Shown here one piece after another: positions 1 through 8,964 of a stretch of DNA of 64,000 nt (position 1 is its first letter; each line of letters begins with the position of its first letter). The notes below the pieces were generated by a model. It was not told where the DNA came from. It worked only from the letters and a program-made list of their open reading frames with translations, and made no database searches. Both the position numbers and the translations under genes were made by a program. Source of the DNA: Pantoea sp. RIT-PI-b (GTDB lineage Bacteria > Pseudomonadota > Gammaproteobacteria > Enterobacterales > Enterobacteriaceae); NCBI RefSeq assembly GCF_001187905.1, contig NZ_LGIS01000033.1:1-64000 (forward strand). The letters are read 5' to 3'.

Positions 1-34
1 TAAAGATTTACGTAAGAATTTATGGCAAAATGCG

Positions 35-106
35 GAAGCAGGCATAGTGGCGATCTTATTTTTTGTTGGCGCAATAATTAGATCATTTTTCCACTGTGCC
101 TGCTTC
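35..106. repeat. Long inverted repeat (hairpin)
   Basis: The arms at 35-50 (GAAGCAGGCATAGTGG) and 91-106 are reverse complements with one mismatch, separated by an AT-rich 40-nt loop. The structure directly abuts the GC-rich repeat-like block that follows. It could be the end of a mobile or repetitive element or a transcription terminator for something left of the window. No gene is visible in 1-107. Confidence 0.5.
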
Positions 107-107
107 G

Positions 108-475
108 TTTTTGTGGGGATTCATCAGCCCTACAGGCGTTAAAGCGATGATGCTCCAGGAATAGGCATTGATGCTGCAGCGCGGGTGTTGAGACGACATC
201 CCAGCCCGCTGAGCGAGTGAGGGATTCCAGGGCGAGCCGCAGGGATGCGGCGAGAGGCGGCGCTGAGCAGGAGCGAATCGCCGCCGGTCCGTCAGGAATC
301 GCGATTGAGTGAAGGCACCGCGAAGCGGCGGGATGAGCTGGCGCAGGGCCGGGGAGTGCAGAGGGCGCGGCCAGGCGACCTCTGCTCGGTCGCCGCACGA
401 CATAGCTGAAACTACTCCAGTCGATGGCGAACGAAAGTCGCTCAGCGCTGAACTAGCCGGAATTATGCCATTCAT
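108..475. repeat. Presumed non-coding GC-rich repeat element
   Basis: This stretch is GC-rich and stays open in more than one frame of the minus strand, giving Pro/Arg/Ser-rich translations (for example a 130-residue frame from 475 to 83) without domain-like character or a convincing ribosome binding site. From memory, similar blocks recur between genes in Erwinia, Pantoea and Serratia genomes and are often mis-annotated as short hypothetical proteins. It lies just downstream of the oxidoreductase gene that ends at 501. I call it a repeat rather than a gene; copy number elsewhere in the genome cannot be checked here. Confidence 0.4.
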
Positions 476-500
476 GGCGACCGATGAACCGAATATCAGG

Positions 501-1526
501 TTAATCGATGCTTACCACGCGATTTTCCCGCGCGCTGATAAAGGCGGCATCCAGCACCGCCAATACGTCAATGGCTTGTTTGGCGGTCACCGGCGGTTCG
601 TTACCGTTACGCACCGCTTCGGCAAAGGCTTCATAATAGGCGTGATAGGCGCCCTGCTCCGACGGCACCGCTTCGTCGCCCTCTGCGTGGTGTAAAGTGC
701 CCCAACGGTCGCGTTGCTCGAAGCCCCAGTTGGCCAAATCATCCGCTGGGCGCTTACCGGCAAAAATCGCCTGCGCCTGTACATCGGTGCCTTGAGAAAG
801 ATAGCTGCCCTTCTCGCCGTAAACGCGCAACTCACGCGCGACAAGATGATTCACCTTGCTGGATGAAACATAGGAATGGCTGCCATTTTTATGCGTGAGT
901 GTGATGAAGAAGCTGGCGTCGGTTGGACCTTCATCCACCTCAATAATGTCCAGTTGCGCGTAAACGCTGCTGACCGGGCCCAGCAGCCATAACGCCTGAT
1001 CGACCAGATGACTTCCCATATCACGCAGCAAACCGCCGTTGGGGCCGCCTTCCAGCGTTTCCGGTTCGTCGAGATCCATACGATTATGCAAACGCCATAC
1101 TTTGCCCAGGCGTTGCTGCTCGATCAGTTTCTTCAGCGTCTGGATATCTGCATCAAAGCGACGGTTGTGATAAACCCCTAGCACCACGCCTTTCTCCTGC
1201 GCCGCCGCAGCCAGCTCACGGCCGGTTTTGGCATCCGGCGCAAAGGGTTTATCGGCTATCACCGCCACACCTGCATCGATCGCTTCCAGCACCAACTCAC
1301 GCCGGGTTTGCGGCGGCGTGGTGATGGTGACGATATCTACACCCGCTGCCAGCATTTCGGTCAGGCTGGCGTAAATCGGCACGTCGGGGAAATCCGCTTT
1401 CACTTTCGCAATGGTTGCCGGTGCGCGGGCGACAATCCCCGCCAGCTCAAGCCCTTTTGCTGCCGTGATAAAGGGGGCGTGGAAATTTTTGCCGCCGGTG
1501 CCGTAACCCACAATGCCAATTTTCAT
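501..1526 (-). CDS. Gfo/Idh/MocA family NAD(P)-dependent oxidoreductase
   Basis: A 341-residue protein with an N-terminal Rossmann fold (MKIGIVGYGTGG, residues 1-12) and the ADKPF motif near residue 92, the family's counterpart of the EKP loop that carries the catalytic lysine. The C-terminal half is the usual mixed alpha/beta substrate domain. The length is typical (about 340). The ATG at 1526 follows GGAG with 6-nt spacing. Family members oxidise or reduce hydroxyls of sugars, inositols or similar polyols; the substrate cannot be read from sequence. It is followed on the same strand only by the repeat at 108-475, so it probably ends its transcript. Confidence 0.85.
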   Translation of the reverse strand: MKIGIVGYGTGGKNFHAPFITAAKGLELAGIVARAPATIAKVKADFPDVPIYASLTEMLAAGVDIVTITTPPQTRRELVLEAIDAGVAVIADKPFAPDAKTGRELAAAAQEKGVVLGVYHNRRFDADIQTLKKLIEQQRLGKVWRLHNRMDLDEPETLEGGPNGGLLRDMGSHLVDQALWLLGPVSSVYAQLDIIEVDEGPTDASFFITLTHKNGSHSYVSSSKVNHLVARELRVYGEKGSYLSQGTDVQAQAIFAGKRPADDLANWGFEQRDRWGTLHHAEGDEAVPSEQGAYHAYYEAFAEAVRNGNEPPVTAKQAIDVLAVLDAAFISARENRVVSID

Positions 1527-1646
1527 GCTTGCTCCGTGTGCGTTAAAAGAGAAGTTAATGTCATTACCAATAACATATTAGTAACAACATAACGCGTTCA
1601 GCTACACAAAATTGGCATAAAAATATCATTTTAATAGAAAATGGCT

Positions 1647-2828
1647 TTACTGTGCCGCCGGAAAATTCCGTTTGATCGGGGCGAATTCTTCCGCACTTTT
1701 CCCCAACAGACGCTGCGGGCGGAAGTCACTCAGTAATTCTCTCGCCACATCCTTGACCACCTCCTCAGCCACCAGCTTGCCAATCAGCGGCGAAAGCGTG
1801 ATTCCGCTGTGCGTCACCGCCACATACACGCGCTGATGCGGCGTCACATAACCCAGCGCGGGCAAACCATCTGCAGGTCGCGCACGTTGCCCCACCACGA
1901 TCTGTTCAATCTGCAACTCGCCAGCATCGTCAAACAACGCGTGATAACGTTCGCGGAACTGCCCGGCGATATCGCTGTGGAGGGATGGTGGTGCGGCGGA
2001 ATCGGCCAGATGATCCAGCTCGAGCGCTTGCAGCAGCAAACGTCCGCCGCCATCCGGGCGCACGTTAAGCTGCGGCGAGATAAGATTGGCGTGCAGCGAC
2101 AGCGGTTGCGGCGCGGTACGCACCAGGAAGCTGCAGGCCACCGCGTTGGGTTTACTGGTATCCAGCAGCGCCAGATTGAGGCCAAGTGAACTCAACAGCT
2201 GATTGGCCCAACGCCCGGTGGCCAGCACCAGACGATCGCCCTGCCACTGCTCGCCGTTTTCAAGTTGGAGGGTAACTTGCGTAGCACTCTCGCTGATGCT
2301 GATGATGCGCTGTTGCTGATACAGCACCGCGCCATGCGCTTTAGCCTCTGACCATAAACGCGCCAGATAAATCGCGGGATGCAATACCGATTCGCTGGGG
2401 AAATGCCACACGCTGCCGCTAATCGCTTGCGCGCGCAGCTCAGGAATATCGCGCAGCACATCAGCTGGCGAAGCTTCACGCGCCGCATAGCCAAGCGACT
2501 GCAGCGACGTTGCGCGCTGCAGTAAGCGCTGCTGCGCATCGCCCTGCGCGGCCCACTCCCAGGTGCCGCCGGTCTCCAGCCAGCGCAAACCGTTCGGCTG
2601 CGCCTGTTGCAGTTTGCGGTGCTCTTCCATTGATAGCGCATTAAGCTGGTGATAACTGTGCGGCTGTTTGCCGTTGGAGTTAACCCAGGCGAACGTGGTG
2701 CTGCTGGTTCCTGCACCGATATGCTGTTGTTCGAATATTGTGACTTCAACGCCCTGCAAAGCTAAAGCGCGCGCCACCGCTAAACCGATAACGCCGCCGC
2801 CAATAATTGCAATTTTTTGTGCTGTCAT
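1647..2828 (-). CDS. FAD-dependent amine/amino-acid oxidoreductase (DAO/DadA type)
   Basis: A 393-residue flavoprotein with the dinucleotide-binding motif IAIIGGGVIGLAVARALA at residues 6-23, followed by the acidic strand end (VTIFEQ) and the TSSTTFAWVNSNG stretch typical of DAO-fold enzymes. A C-terminal GYVTPHQRVYVAVTHSGIT segment matches the second FAD-contacting region of D-amino-acid dehydrogenase and glycine oxidase relatives. The start is supported by AGGAG upstream of the ATG at 2828. The likely reaction is oxidation of a secondary amine or D-amino acid at the membrane or in the cytosol. The neighbouring 2-hydroxyacid dehydrogenase could act on the resulting 2-oxo acid; that link is inference. 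Confidence 0.8.
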   Translation of the reverse strand: MTAQKIAIIGGGVIGLAVARALALQGVEVTIFEQQHIGAGTSSTTFAWVNSNGKQPHSYHQLNALSMEEHRKLQQAQPNGLRWLETGGTWEWAAQGDAQQRLLQRATSLQSLGYAAREASPADVLRDIPELRAQAISGSVWHFPSESVLHPAIYLARLWSEAKAHGAVLYQQQRIISISESATQVTLQLENGEQWQGDRLVLATGRWANQLLSSLGLNLALLDTSKPNAVACSFLVRTAPQPLSLHANLISPQLNVRPDGGGRLLLQALELDHLADSAAPPSLHSDIAGQFRERYHALFDDAGELQIEQIVVGQRARPADGLPALGYVTPHQRVYVAVTHSGITLSPLIGKLVAEEVVKDVARELLSDFRPQRLLGKSAEEFAPIKRNFPAAQ

Positions 2829-2946
2829 AATGGGCTCCTGAATAAAGTGCCAATAGCATAACAGCCCAAACAGATGAGAATTGCGATATCTTAATAAGGA
2901 TTGTGGCTCAGGTTATAAGAATTTCATCTGAATACCGACATCATAA

Positions 2947-3888
2947 TTATACCGCTGTCAGAATCTTCCCATCAGCGAAATAGGCCAGCAAATTCTCCAG
3001 TACATTATTGGTCATTTGCGCACGTGTTTCATGGGTTGCGCTGGCAATATGGGGAGTTAATAGCACATTATCCAATTGACGCAGCGCCGGATTAATAATC
3101 GGTTCTTGCGGATAGACATCCAGCGCCGCACCTTTAATGGTTCCCTGCTGTAAAGCAGCGATCAGGTCCGCTTCATTGATGACCGTGCCGCGCGCGATAT
3201 TGATCAGCACGCCCTCTTTACCCAGCGCTGTCAGCACTTTTGCATCGACTAATTGCAGGTTTTCCGCGCTGCCCGGTAATGCCAGCACAAGAAAATCGCT
3301 AAATGCTGCCAGCTGCTCAATGTTGTCGCAACGCTTATAACTTACTTCTTTCGCCGTGCGCGCGGTATAAGCCACCTGCATGCCAAAGGCTTCGGCTCGG
3401 CGGGCAATGGCTAATCCAATTGCACCCAAGCCAGCAATACCGATTCTTTTCCCGCTGGCGCGACTGGAGAGCGCTACCGCATTGTTTTCCCAGGCACCCG
3501 ACTGCGCAAATTGATGGTAAGCCACCAGATTGCGAGAAAATGCCAGCGTCAAAGTCAGAGCTAAATCCGCAACGTCATCGGTGAGGATATCGCGCGTAAT
3601 ACTGATCTGAATATCTTGTGCCGCAGCATAATTAAGGTCGATACGATCGGTGCCCACGCCAAATACCGCAATCGCTTTACACTCTGGCAGCTGCTCCAGC
3701 AGTGCAGTCTCAACCCCAACGTCGCCACGCGTGACAATCGCCTTAATCGCTGTGCCGTGCCGCGCAATAAATACCGCCGGATCGGGCTGTTCATATAAAC
3801 GATAGCAGTGAAAATGCTGGGTTAGCTTTTCATCCAGCTGTGGCATCAGCGGCTGAATTATCAAAATGGCAGGTTGTGAAGTTGTCAT
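2947..3888 (-). CDS. D-isomer-specific 2-hydroxyacid dehydrogenase
   Basis: A 313-residue NAD(P)-dependent reductase/dehydrogenase. The cofactor motif GIAGLGAIGLAIA lies near the middle. The catalytic triad of the family is visible: Arg in NIARGTVINE, Glu in DVYPQEP, and His in LLTPHIASATHE. The segment FGVGTDRIDL followed by TDDVADLA is typical of the hydroxypyruvate/hydroxyphenylpyruvate reductase branch. I chose the ATG at 3888 (GGA eight bases upstream) over one four codons earlier that has no ribosome binding site. The probable substrate is glyoxylate, hydroxypyruvate or an aryl-pyruvate. It is read divergently from crtE, with 231 bp between them. Confidence 0.85.
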   Translation of the reverse strand: MTTSQPAILIIQPLMPQLDEKLTQHFHCYRLYEQPDPAVFIARHGTAIKAIVTRGDVGVETALLEQLPECKAIAVFGVGTDRIDLNYAAAQDIQISITRDILTDDVADLALTLTLAFSRNLVAYHQFAQSGAWENNAVALSSRASGKRIGIAGLGAIGLAIARRAEAFGMQVAYTARTAKEVSYKRCDNIEQLAAFSDFLVLALPGSAENLQLVDAKVLTALGKEGVLINIARGTVINEADLIAALQQGTIKGAALDVYPQEPIINPALRQLDNVLLTPHIASATHETRAQMTNNVLENLLAYFADGKILTAV

Positions 3889-4119
3889 TATATTTTCCAT
3901 TAGGTGTATTTATTTGCCACCAGCCTAACGGAGTTATTTATGTTACGGCGCAGCTGTTACTTTTTTCGCTAATACGATCACGTGAATAAGAGAATTAAAA
4001 TCCCGCACTCCTGAAGGTTAATTACACGCCTAATGCGCGGCGCCCGCTGGCGAACTCACCTTACGCAGTCTACGGTTAATCAAAAAGCATAAAAATTTCA
4101 CCAACCATGGATAGCCACG

Positions 4120-5025
4120 ATGACCGCCCATGTCGATACCACAGCACATCAGGAAAGCGAACTTCTTCAGCTGCAGCAAAATTTACAGGCACATCTTGAG
4201 CATTTGCTGCCTGCGGGTCAGCCTACCGATCGCGTGCGTGCCGCCATGCGGGCCGGGACTTTGGCGCAGGGCAAACGCATTCGACCTTTATTACTGATGC
4301 TGGCCGCGCGCGACATGGGGTGCGAGCTGACTCAACATGGTCTTCTCGATCTCGCCTGCGCGGTAGAGATGGTGCACGCAGCATCGCTGATTCTTGATGA
4401 TATTCCATCAATGGATAACGCGCAGATGCGGCGTGGTCGCCCCACCGTGCATCGCGAATTTGGTGAAAACGTGGCGATTCTGGCGGCCGTCGCCCTGCTT
4501 AGCCGCGCTTTTGAAGTGATTGCGATTGCACCCGGCTTGCTCGCGCAGCATAAATCCGAGGCGATTGCCGAACTCTCCTCCGCCGTTGGCCTGCAAGGAT
4601 TGGTGCAAGGGCAATTTCAGGATTTGCATGAAGGCGCGCAGAGCCGCAGCCCGGAAGCCATCGCGCTAACCAACGAATTGAAGACCAGCGTACTGTTTCG
4701 CGCCACGCTGCAAATGGCGGCGATTGCCGCTGATGCTGCGCCGCAGGTGCGGCAACGTCTCAGCCTCATCGCTCAGGATTTGGGTCAAGCTTTTCAGTTG
4801 CTCGACGATCTCACCGATGGCTGCAAACACACTGGAAAAGATGTGAATCAGGATCAGGGCAAATCCACCCTCGTACAAATGCTTGGTGCGGATGGTGCGG
4901 AACGCCGCCTGCGCGATCACCTGCGCAGCGCTGATGCGCATCTCGCCAGCGCCTGCCATCGCGGCATCGCCACTCGCCAATATATGCACGCCCTGTTTAA
5001 TCAACAGCTGGCGATGTTCAACTGA
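4120..5025 (+). CDS. crtE: Geranylgeranyl diphosphate synthase
   Basis: A 301-residue E-type polyprenyl synthase that makes the C20 precursor GGPP from FPP and IPP, the entry step of carotenoid synthesis. The first Asp-rich motif is DDIPSMD at residues 93-99 followed by RRGRPTVH; the second is DDLTD at residues 229-233 with the downstream GKD. AQGKRIRPLL (around 50-60) is the conserved IPP-binding block. It is first in the crtE-X-Y-I-B run. The spacing to crtX is 14 bp, with no idi gene between them, as in P. ananatis and unlike some P. agglomerans clusters. The ribosome binding site is weak. Another ATG at 4107 is out of frame. Confidence 0.95.
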   Translation: MTAHVDTTAHQESELLQLQQNLQAHLEHLLPAGQPTDRVRAAMRAGTLAQGKRIRPLLLMLAARDMGCELTQHGLLDLACAVEMVHAASLILDDIPSMDNAQMRRGRPTVHREFGENVAILAAVALLSRAFEVIAIAPGLLAQHKSEAIAELSSAVGLQGLVQGQFQDLHEGAQSRSPEAIALTNELKTSVLFRATLQMAAIAADAAPQVRQRLSLIAQDLGQAFQLLDDLTDGCKHTGKDVNQDQGKSTLVQMLGADGAERRLRDHLRSADAHLASACHRGIATRQYMHALFNQQLAMFN

Positions 5026-5039
5026 GCGCGGCTCCGCCC

Positions 5040-6317
5040 GTGGGCCACTTTGCGGTGATTGCGCCGCCGCTTTACAGCCACTTTCACGCCTTGCAGGCGC
5101 TGGCACAAACGTTGCTGGCGCGCGGCCATCGCATCACGTTTATTCAACAAGCCGATGCGCGCACCTTGCTCAGCGACGAACGTATTGATTTTGTTGCCGT
5201 CGGGCAGCAGACGCATCCTGCCGGATCGCTGGCGCCGGTGTTGCATCGCCTGGCGTCGCCGGGCGGCTTATCGCTGTTTCGCGTGATCAGGGATCTTGCC
5301 AACACTACCGACATGTTGTGCCGCGAGCTACCGGCGGTATTAAAGGCATTAAAGATTGATGGTGTGATCGCGGATGAAATGGAGGCGGCGGGAGGTTTGG
5401 TCGCGGAGGCTTTACGTCTACCGTTTGTGTCGGTGGCCTGCGCGTTGCCGGTCAATCGTGAAGCCGGCATTCCACTGGCGGTCATGCCCTTTCGCTTTGC
5501 CCAGGACGAGAAAGCGCTGAAACGTTTCCAGGCCAGCAGCGATATCTATGATCGTATTATGCGGCGTCACGGCGAGGTGATCCGCAAACATGCACGCGCG
5601 TTTAACTTAACCGAGCGCAGCGGTTTGCATCAGTGCCTGTCGCCGCTGGCGCAAATCAGCCAGATGGTGCCCGCGTTTGATTTTCCGCGTCAACATTTGC
5701 CAGCCTGTTTTCATGCGGTGGGCCCGCTGCGCGCCCCGATTTCGCCTGCGCCGCTCAATGCGCCCTGGCCAGCGCTGCGCCAGCCGGTGGTGTATGCCTC
5801 GCTTGGTACGCTGCAGGGCCACCGTATGCGGCTGTTTCTGCGTCTGGCACAGGCGTGCCGCCAGCAGCGGCTGTCGCTGGTGATCGCCCATTGCGGTGGC
5901 CTGAATGCGCATCAGGTGCACCAACTTGAGCTGGCCGGTGCCGCGTGGGTGACCGATTTCGTTGATCAGCGCGCGGCACTGCAGCATGCGCAGCTGTTTA
6001 TCACCCACGCTGGCTTAAATAGCGCGCTGGAAGCACTCGAGTGCGGCACGCCAATGCTGGCGCTGCCGATAGCCTTTGACCAGCCCGGCGTGGCGGCGCG
6101 CATTGAGTGGCACGGAGTGGGCCGCCGCGCTTCACGTTTCAGCCGCGTCCCGCAACTGGAACGTCATTTACACCAGCTGCTAAATGACGAGCGCTATGTG
6201 CTACGCATGTCCGCGATTCAGGCGCAGCTGCAGCGCGCAGGCGGCTGCCAGCGTGCGGCGGATATCGTCGAGCAAGCGTTATGCCAGCAACAAGTTGTGC
6301 TTGCGGAGGCCACCTAA
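5040..6317 (+). CDS. crtX: Zeaxanthin glucosyltransferase
   Basis: A 425-residue GT1-type glycosyltransferase that transfers glucose from UDP-glucose to zeaxanthin, giving the mono- and diglucosides that colour Pantoea yellow. The N-terminus (HFAVIAPPLYSHFHALQAL) and the C-terminal nucleotide-sugar block (FITHAGLNSALEALECGTPM, then DQPGVAARI) match CrtX. The start is a GTG at 5040, the only start that gives the family N-terminus, 14 bp after crtE. Its stop overlaps the crtY start (TAATG), suggesting translational coupling. Confidence 0.93.
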   Translation: MGHFAVIAPPLYSHFHALQALAQTLLARGHRITFIQQADARTLLSDERIDFVAVGQQTHPAGSLAPVLHRLASPGGLSLFRVIRDLANTTDMLCRELPAVLKALKIDGVIADEMEAAGGLVAEALRLPFVSVACALPVNREAGIPLAVMPFRFAQDEKALKRFQASSDIYDRIMRRHGEVIRKHARAFNLTERSGLHQCLSPLAQISQMVPAFDFPRQHLPACFHAVGPLRAPISPAPLNAPWPALRQPVVYASLGTLQGHRMRLFLRLAQACRQQRLSLVIAHCGGLNAHQVHQLELAGAAWVTDFVDQRAALQHAQLFITHAGLNSALEALECGTPMLALPIAFDQPGVAARIEWHGVGRRASRFSRVPQLERHLHQLLNDERYVLRMSAIQAQLQRAGGCQRAADIVEQALCQQQVVLAEAT

Positions 6318-7486
6318 TGCGTACGCAGTATGATGTGATTCTGGTCGGCGCCGGACTGGCGAATGGCCTGATTGCGCTGCGCCTGCGCCAGCTGCAACCG
6401 CAATTGACTTGCCTGCTACTGGAGAGCAACGCGCATCCGGCGGGAAATCATACCTGGTCCTTTCATCGCAGCGATCTCACTGCTGAACAGCTGAGTTGGC
6501 TGGAACCGCTGATTTCCGTGCGCTGGCCGGGTTATCAGGTCCGTTTTCCCGCGCTGCGTCGTACATTGCACGGTGAGTATTGTTCGATTTTCTCATGCGA
6601 TTTTGCTCACCAGCTGAAAGACGTCATCGGCGACGATCTATGGTGTAACGCGCCGGTAAGCGTGGTTTCACCTACGCAGGTGACGCTGGCAGATGGCCGC
6701 GAACTTCATGCGCAGGTGGTGATCGATGGTCGCGGCTTGCAGTCAACGCCGCATCTTCAGCTGGGTTATCAGGTGTTTGTCGGACAAGAGTGGCAGCTGG
6801 CACAGCCGCATGGTTTGCAGCAGCCAATATTGATGGATGCCACCGTCGACCAGCAAGCGGGCTACCGTTTCGTCTACACGCTGCCGCTCAGCGCCGACCG
6901 CCTATTGATTGAAGACACCTACTACGTTAATCAGCCCACGCTGAACGAAAACAGTGTACGCCAACACCTCGCCGAGTATGCCGCGCAGCAAGGCTGGAAG
7001 CTCAGCATGCTGCTGCGTGAAGAGCATGGCGTGTTACCCATTACTTTAAGCGGTGATATCGATCGGTTTTGGCAGCAACAGCGCGACCAGCCCAGCAGCG
7101 GGCTGCGTGCCGGATTATTTCACGCCACCACCGGCTATTCATTGCCGTCAGCCGTCGCGCTGGCAGAACGGGTTGCCTGCAGCTTGCCCGGCGACGCCAG
7201 CACGATCAGCCGGCAAATCGAACGCTTTGCACGTCAGCAGTGGCGCGATCAGCGCTTTTTCCGCCTGCTGAATCGCATGCTGTTTCTCGCCGGACGTCCC
7301 GAGCAGCGCTGGCGCGTGATGCAACGTTTCTACCGGCTCGACGCCGGACTGATTAGCCGCTTTTACGCCGGGCGACTGCGCCTGCGCGACAAAGCACGAA
7401 TTTTATCCGGCAAACCGCCGGTGCCCATCGGCGAAGCGCTGCGCGCGCTATTGATGACTTCAGGTAATACAGGGAAGAAAAAATGA
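6317..7486 (+). CDS. crtY: Lycopene beta-cyclase
   Basis: A 389-residue flavoprotein that cyclises both ends of lycopene to beta-carotene. The N-terminus has the dinucleotide motif VILVGAGLANGLIALRL, followed by NHTWSFH, a cyclase signature. Later blocks MDATVDQQAGYRFVYTLPLS and LIEDTYY match the CrtY family. The open frame extends 12 codons upstream, but the ATG at 6317, overlapping the crtX stop, gives the family-consistent start. The gene overlaps crtI by four bases (ATGA). Confidence 0.94.
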   Translation: MRTQYDVILVGAGLANGLIALRLRQLQPQLTCLLLESNAHPAGNHTWSFHRSDLTAEQLSWLEPLISVRWPGYQVRFPALRRTLHGEYCSIFSCDFAHQLKDVIGDDLWCNAPVSVVSPTQVTLADGRELHAQVVIDGRGLQSTPHLQLGYQVFVGQEWQLAQPHGLQQPILMDATVDQQAGYRFVYTLPLSADRLLIEDTYYVNQPTLNENSVRQHLAEYAAQQGWKLSMLLREEHGVLPITLSGDIDRFWQQQRDQPSSGLRAGLFHATTGYSLPSAVALAERVACSLPGDASTISRQIERFARQQWRDQRFFRLLNRMLFLAGRPEQRWRVMQRFYRLDAGLISRFYAGRLRLRDKARILSGKPPVPIGEALRALLMTSGNTGKKK

Positions 7487-8964
7487 AACGCACTTACGTG
7501 ATTGGCGCAGGCTTTGGTGGCCTGGCGCTGGCGATTCGCCTGCAAGCCGCGGGCGTGCCGACAACCTTGCTGGAGCAGCGCGATAAACCGGGCGGACGCG
7601 CTTATGTGTTTGAGGATGAAGGTTTTACCTTCGATGCCGGGCCAACGGTGATCACCGATCCCAGCGCTATTGAAGAGTTGTTCACGCTAGCAGGAAAATC
7701 GCTCAGTGATTACGTCGAACTGATGCCGGTGACACCGTTCTATCGCCTGTGCTGGGAAGATGGTAAACAACTCGATTACGATAACAATCAGCCGCTGCTC
7801 GAGCAGCAGATTGCCACGTTCAACCCGCAGGATGTCGCTGGCTATCGCCAGTTTCTCGCCTATTCGCGCGAGGTGTTTAAAGAGGGTTATCTGAAACTCG
7901 GCACGGTGCCGTTTTTGCATATTCGCGACATGCTGCGCGTCGCCCCGCAGCTGGGTCGTTTGCAGGCCTGGCGCAGCGTTTACAGCATGGTAGCGAAATT
8001 TATTCAGGACGATCACCTGCGCCAGGCGTTTTCCTTTCACTCATTGCTGGTCGGCGGTAATCCTTTTGCAACCTCATCGATCTATACCTTAATCCATGCG
8101 CTCGAGCGTGAATGGGGCGTGTGGTTTCCGCGCGGAGGCACCGGCGCGCTGGTTAAAGGTATGGCGCGACTGTTTGAAGATCTCGGCGGCGAACTGTTGT
8201 TGAATGCCGAAGTCAGCCAGCTTGAAACCATAGGTGACCGGATTAGCGGTGTTGAGCTCAAGGATGGCAGACGTTTCGCCGCCGCCGCCGTGGCCTCAAA
8301 TGCCGATGTGGTCCATACCTACGACACGCTGCTGCGCCAGCATCCGCACGCCCGCAAGCGGGCGATCTCGCTGAAGCGTAAGCGTATGAGCAACTCGCTG
8401 TTTGTACTCTATTTTGGCCTGAATCAGCCCCATACGCAGCTCGCGCATCACACGGTGTGTTTTGGTCCGCGCTACCGCGAGTTGATCGATGAAATTTTTA
8501 ACAGCGGCGAGCTGGCAGAGGATTTTTCGCTCTATTTACACGCGCCCTGCAGCAGCGATCCTTCGCTGGCACCGCCGGGCTGCGGCAGCTTTTATGTGTT
8601 AGCGCCGGTGCCGCATCTCGGCACCGCTGACATCGACTGGCAACAGGAAGGACCGCGCTTGCGCGATCGAATTTTTGCTTATCTGGAGCAGCACTATATG
8701 CCGGGACTACGTCAGCAATTGGTGACACACCGCATGTTTACACCGTTTGATTTTCGCGACACGCTGCATGCCCATCACGGTTCGGCGTTTTCGCTGGAAC
8801 CGATTTTGACGCAAAGCGCCTGGTTCCGTCCGCACAATCGTGATGCTGATATCAGTAATCTTTATTTGGTTGGCGCGGGCACGCATCCCGGCGCGGGCGT
8901 GCCGGGTGTGATTGGATCGGCCAAGGCCACCGCCCAGCTAATGCTGGAGGATCGCCACCAATGA
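7483..8964 (+). CDS. crtI: Phytoene desaturase (lycopene-forming)
   Basis: A 493-residue FAD-dependent desaturase that performs the four desaturations from phytoene to lycopene. The FAD motif is YVIGAGFGGLALAIRL at residues 5-20, then GGRAYVFEDEGFTFDAGPT. The C-terminal bacterial-type phytoene dehydrogenase signature NLYLVGAGTHPGAGVPGV is intact. AGGGAAG precedes the ATG. Four-base overlaps join it to crtY upstream and to crtB downstream, so the three are probably translated as a coupled unit. Confidence 0.95.
   Translation: MKRTYVIGAGFGGLALAIRLQAAGVPTTLLEQRDKPGGRAYVFEDEGFTFDAGPTVITDPSAIEELFTLAGKSLSDYVELMPVTPFYRLCWEDGKQLDYDNNQPLLEQQIATFNPQDVAGYRQFLAYSREVFKEGYLKLGTVPFLHIRDMLRVAPQLGRLQAWRSVYSMVAKFIQDDHLRQAFSFHSLLVGGNPFATSSIYTLIHALEREWGVWFPRGGTGALVKGMARLFEDLGGELLLNAEVSQLETIGDRISGVELKDGRRFAAAAVASNADVVHTYDTLLRQHPHARKRAISLKRKRMSNSLFVLYFGLNQPHTQLAHHTVCFGPRYRELIDEIFNSGELAEDFSLYLHAPCSSDPSLAPPGCGSFYVLAPVPHLGTADIDWQQEGPRLRDRIFAYLEQHYMPGLRQQLVTHRMFTPFDFRDTLHAHHGSAFSLEPILTQSAWFRPHNRDADISNLYLVGAGTHPGAGVPGVIGSAKATAQLMLEDRHQ

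Noticed and set aside
83..475. 130-codon open frame on the minus strand
   Set aside because: Overlapping open frames on the same strand, biased composition and no ribosome binding site; treated as a non-coding repeat.
4107..4119. Alternative crtE start at 4107
   Set aside because: Out of frame with crtE.
6281..6316. Extended crtY N-terminus
   Set aside because: The family start is the ATG at 6317, overlapping the crtX stop; the upstream 12 codons do not match CrtY.
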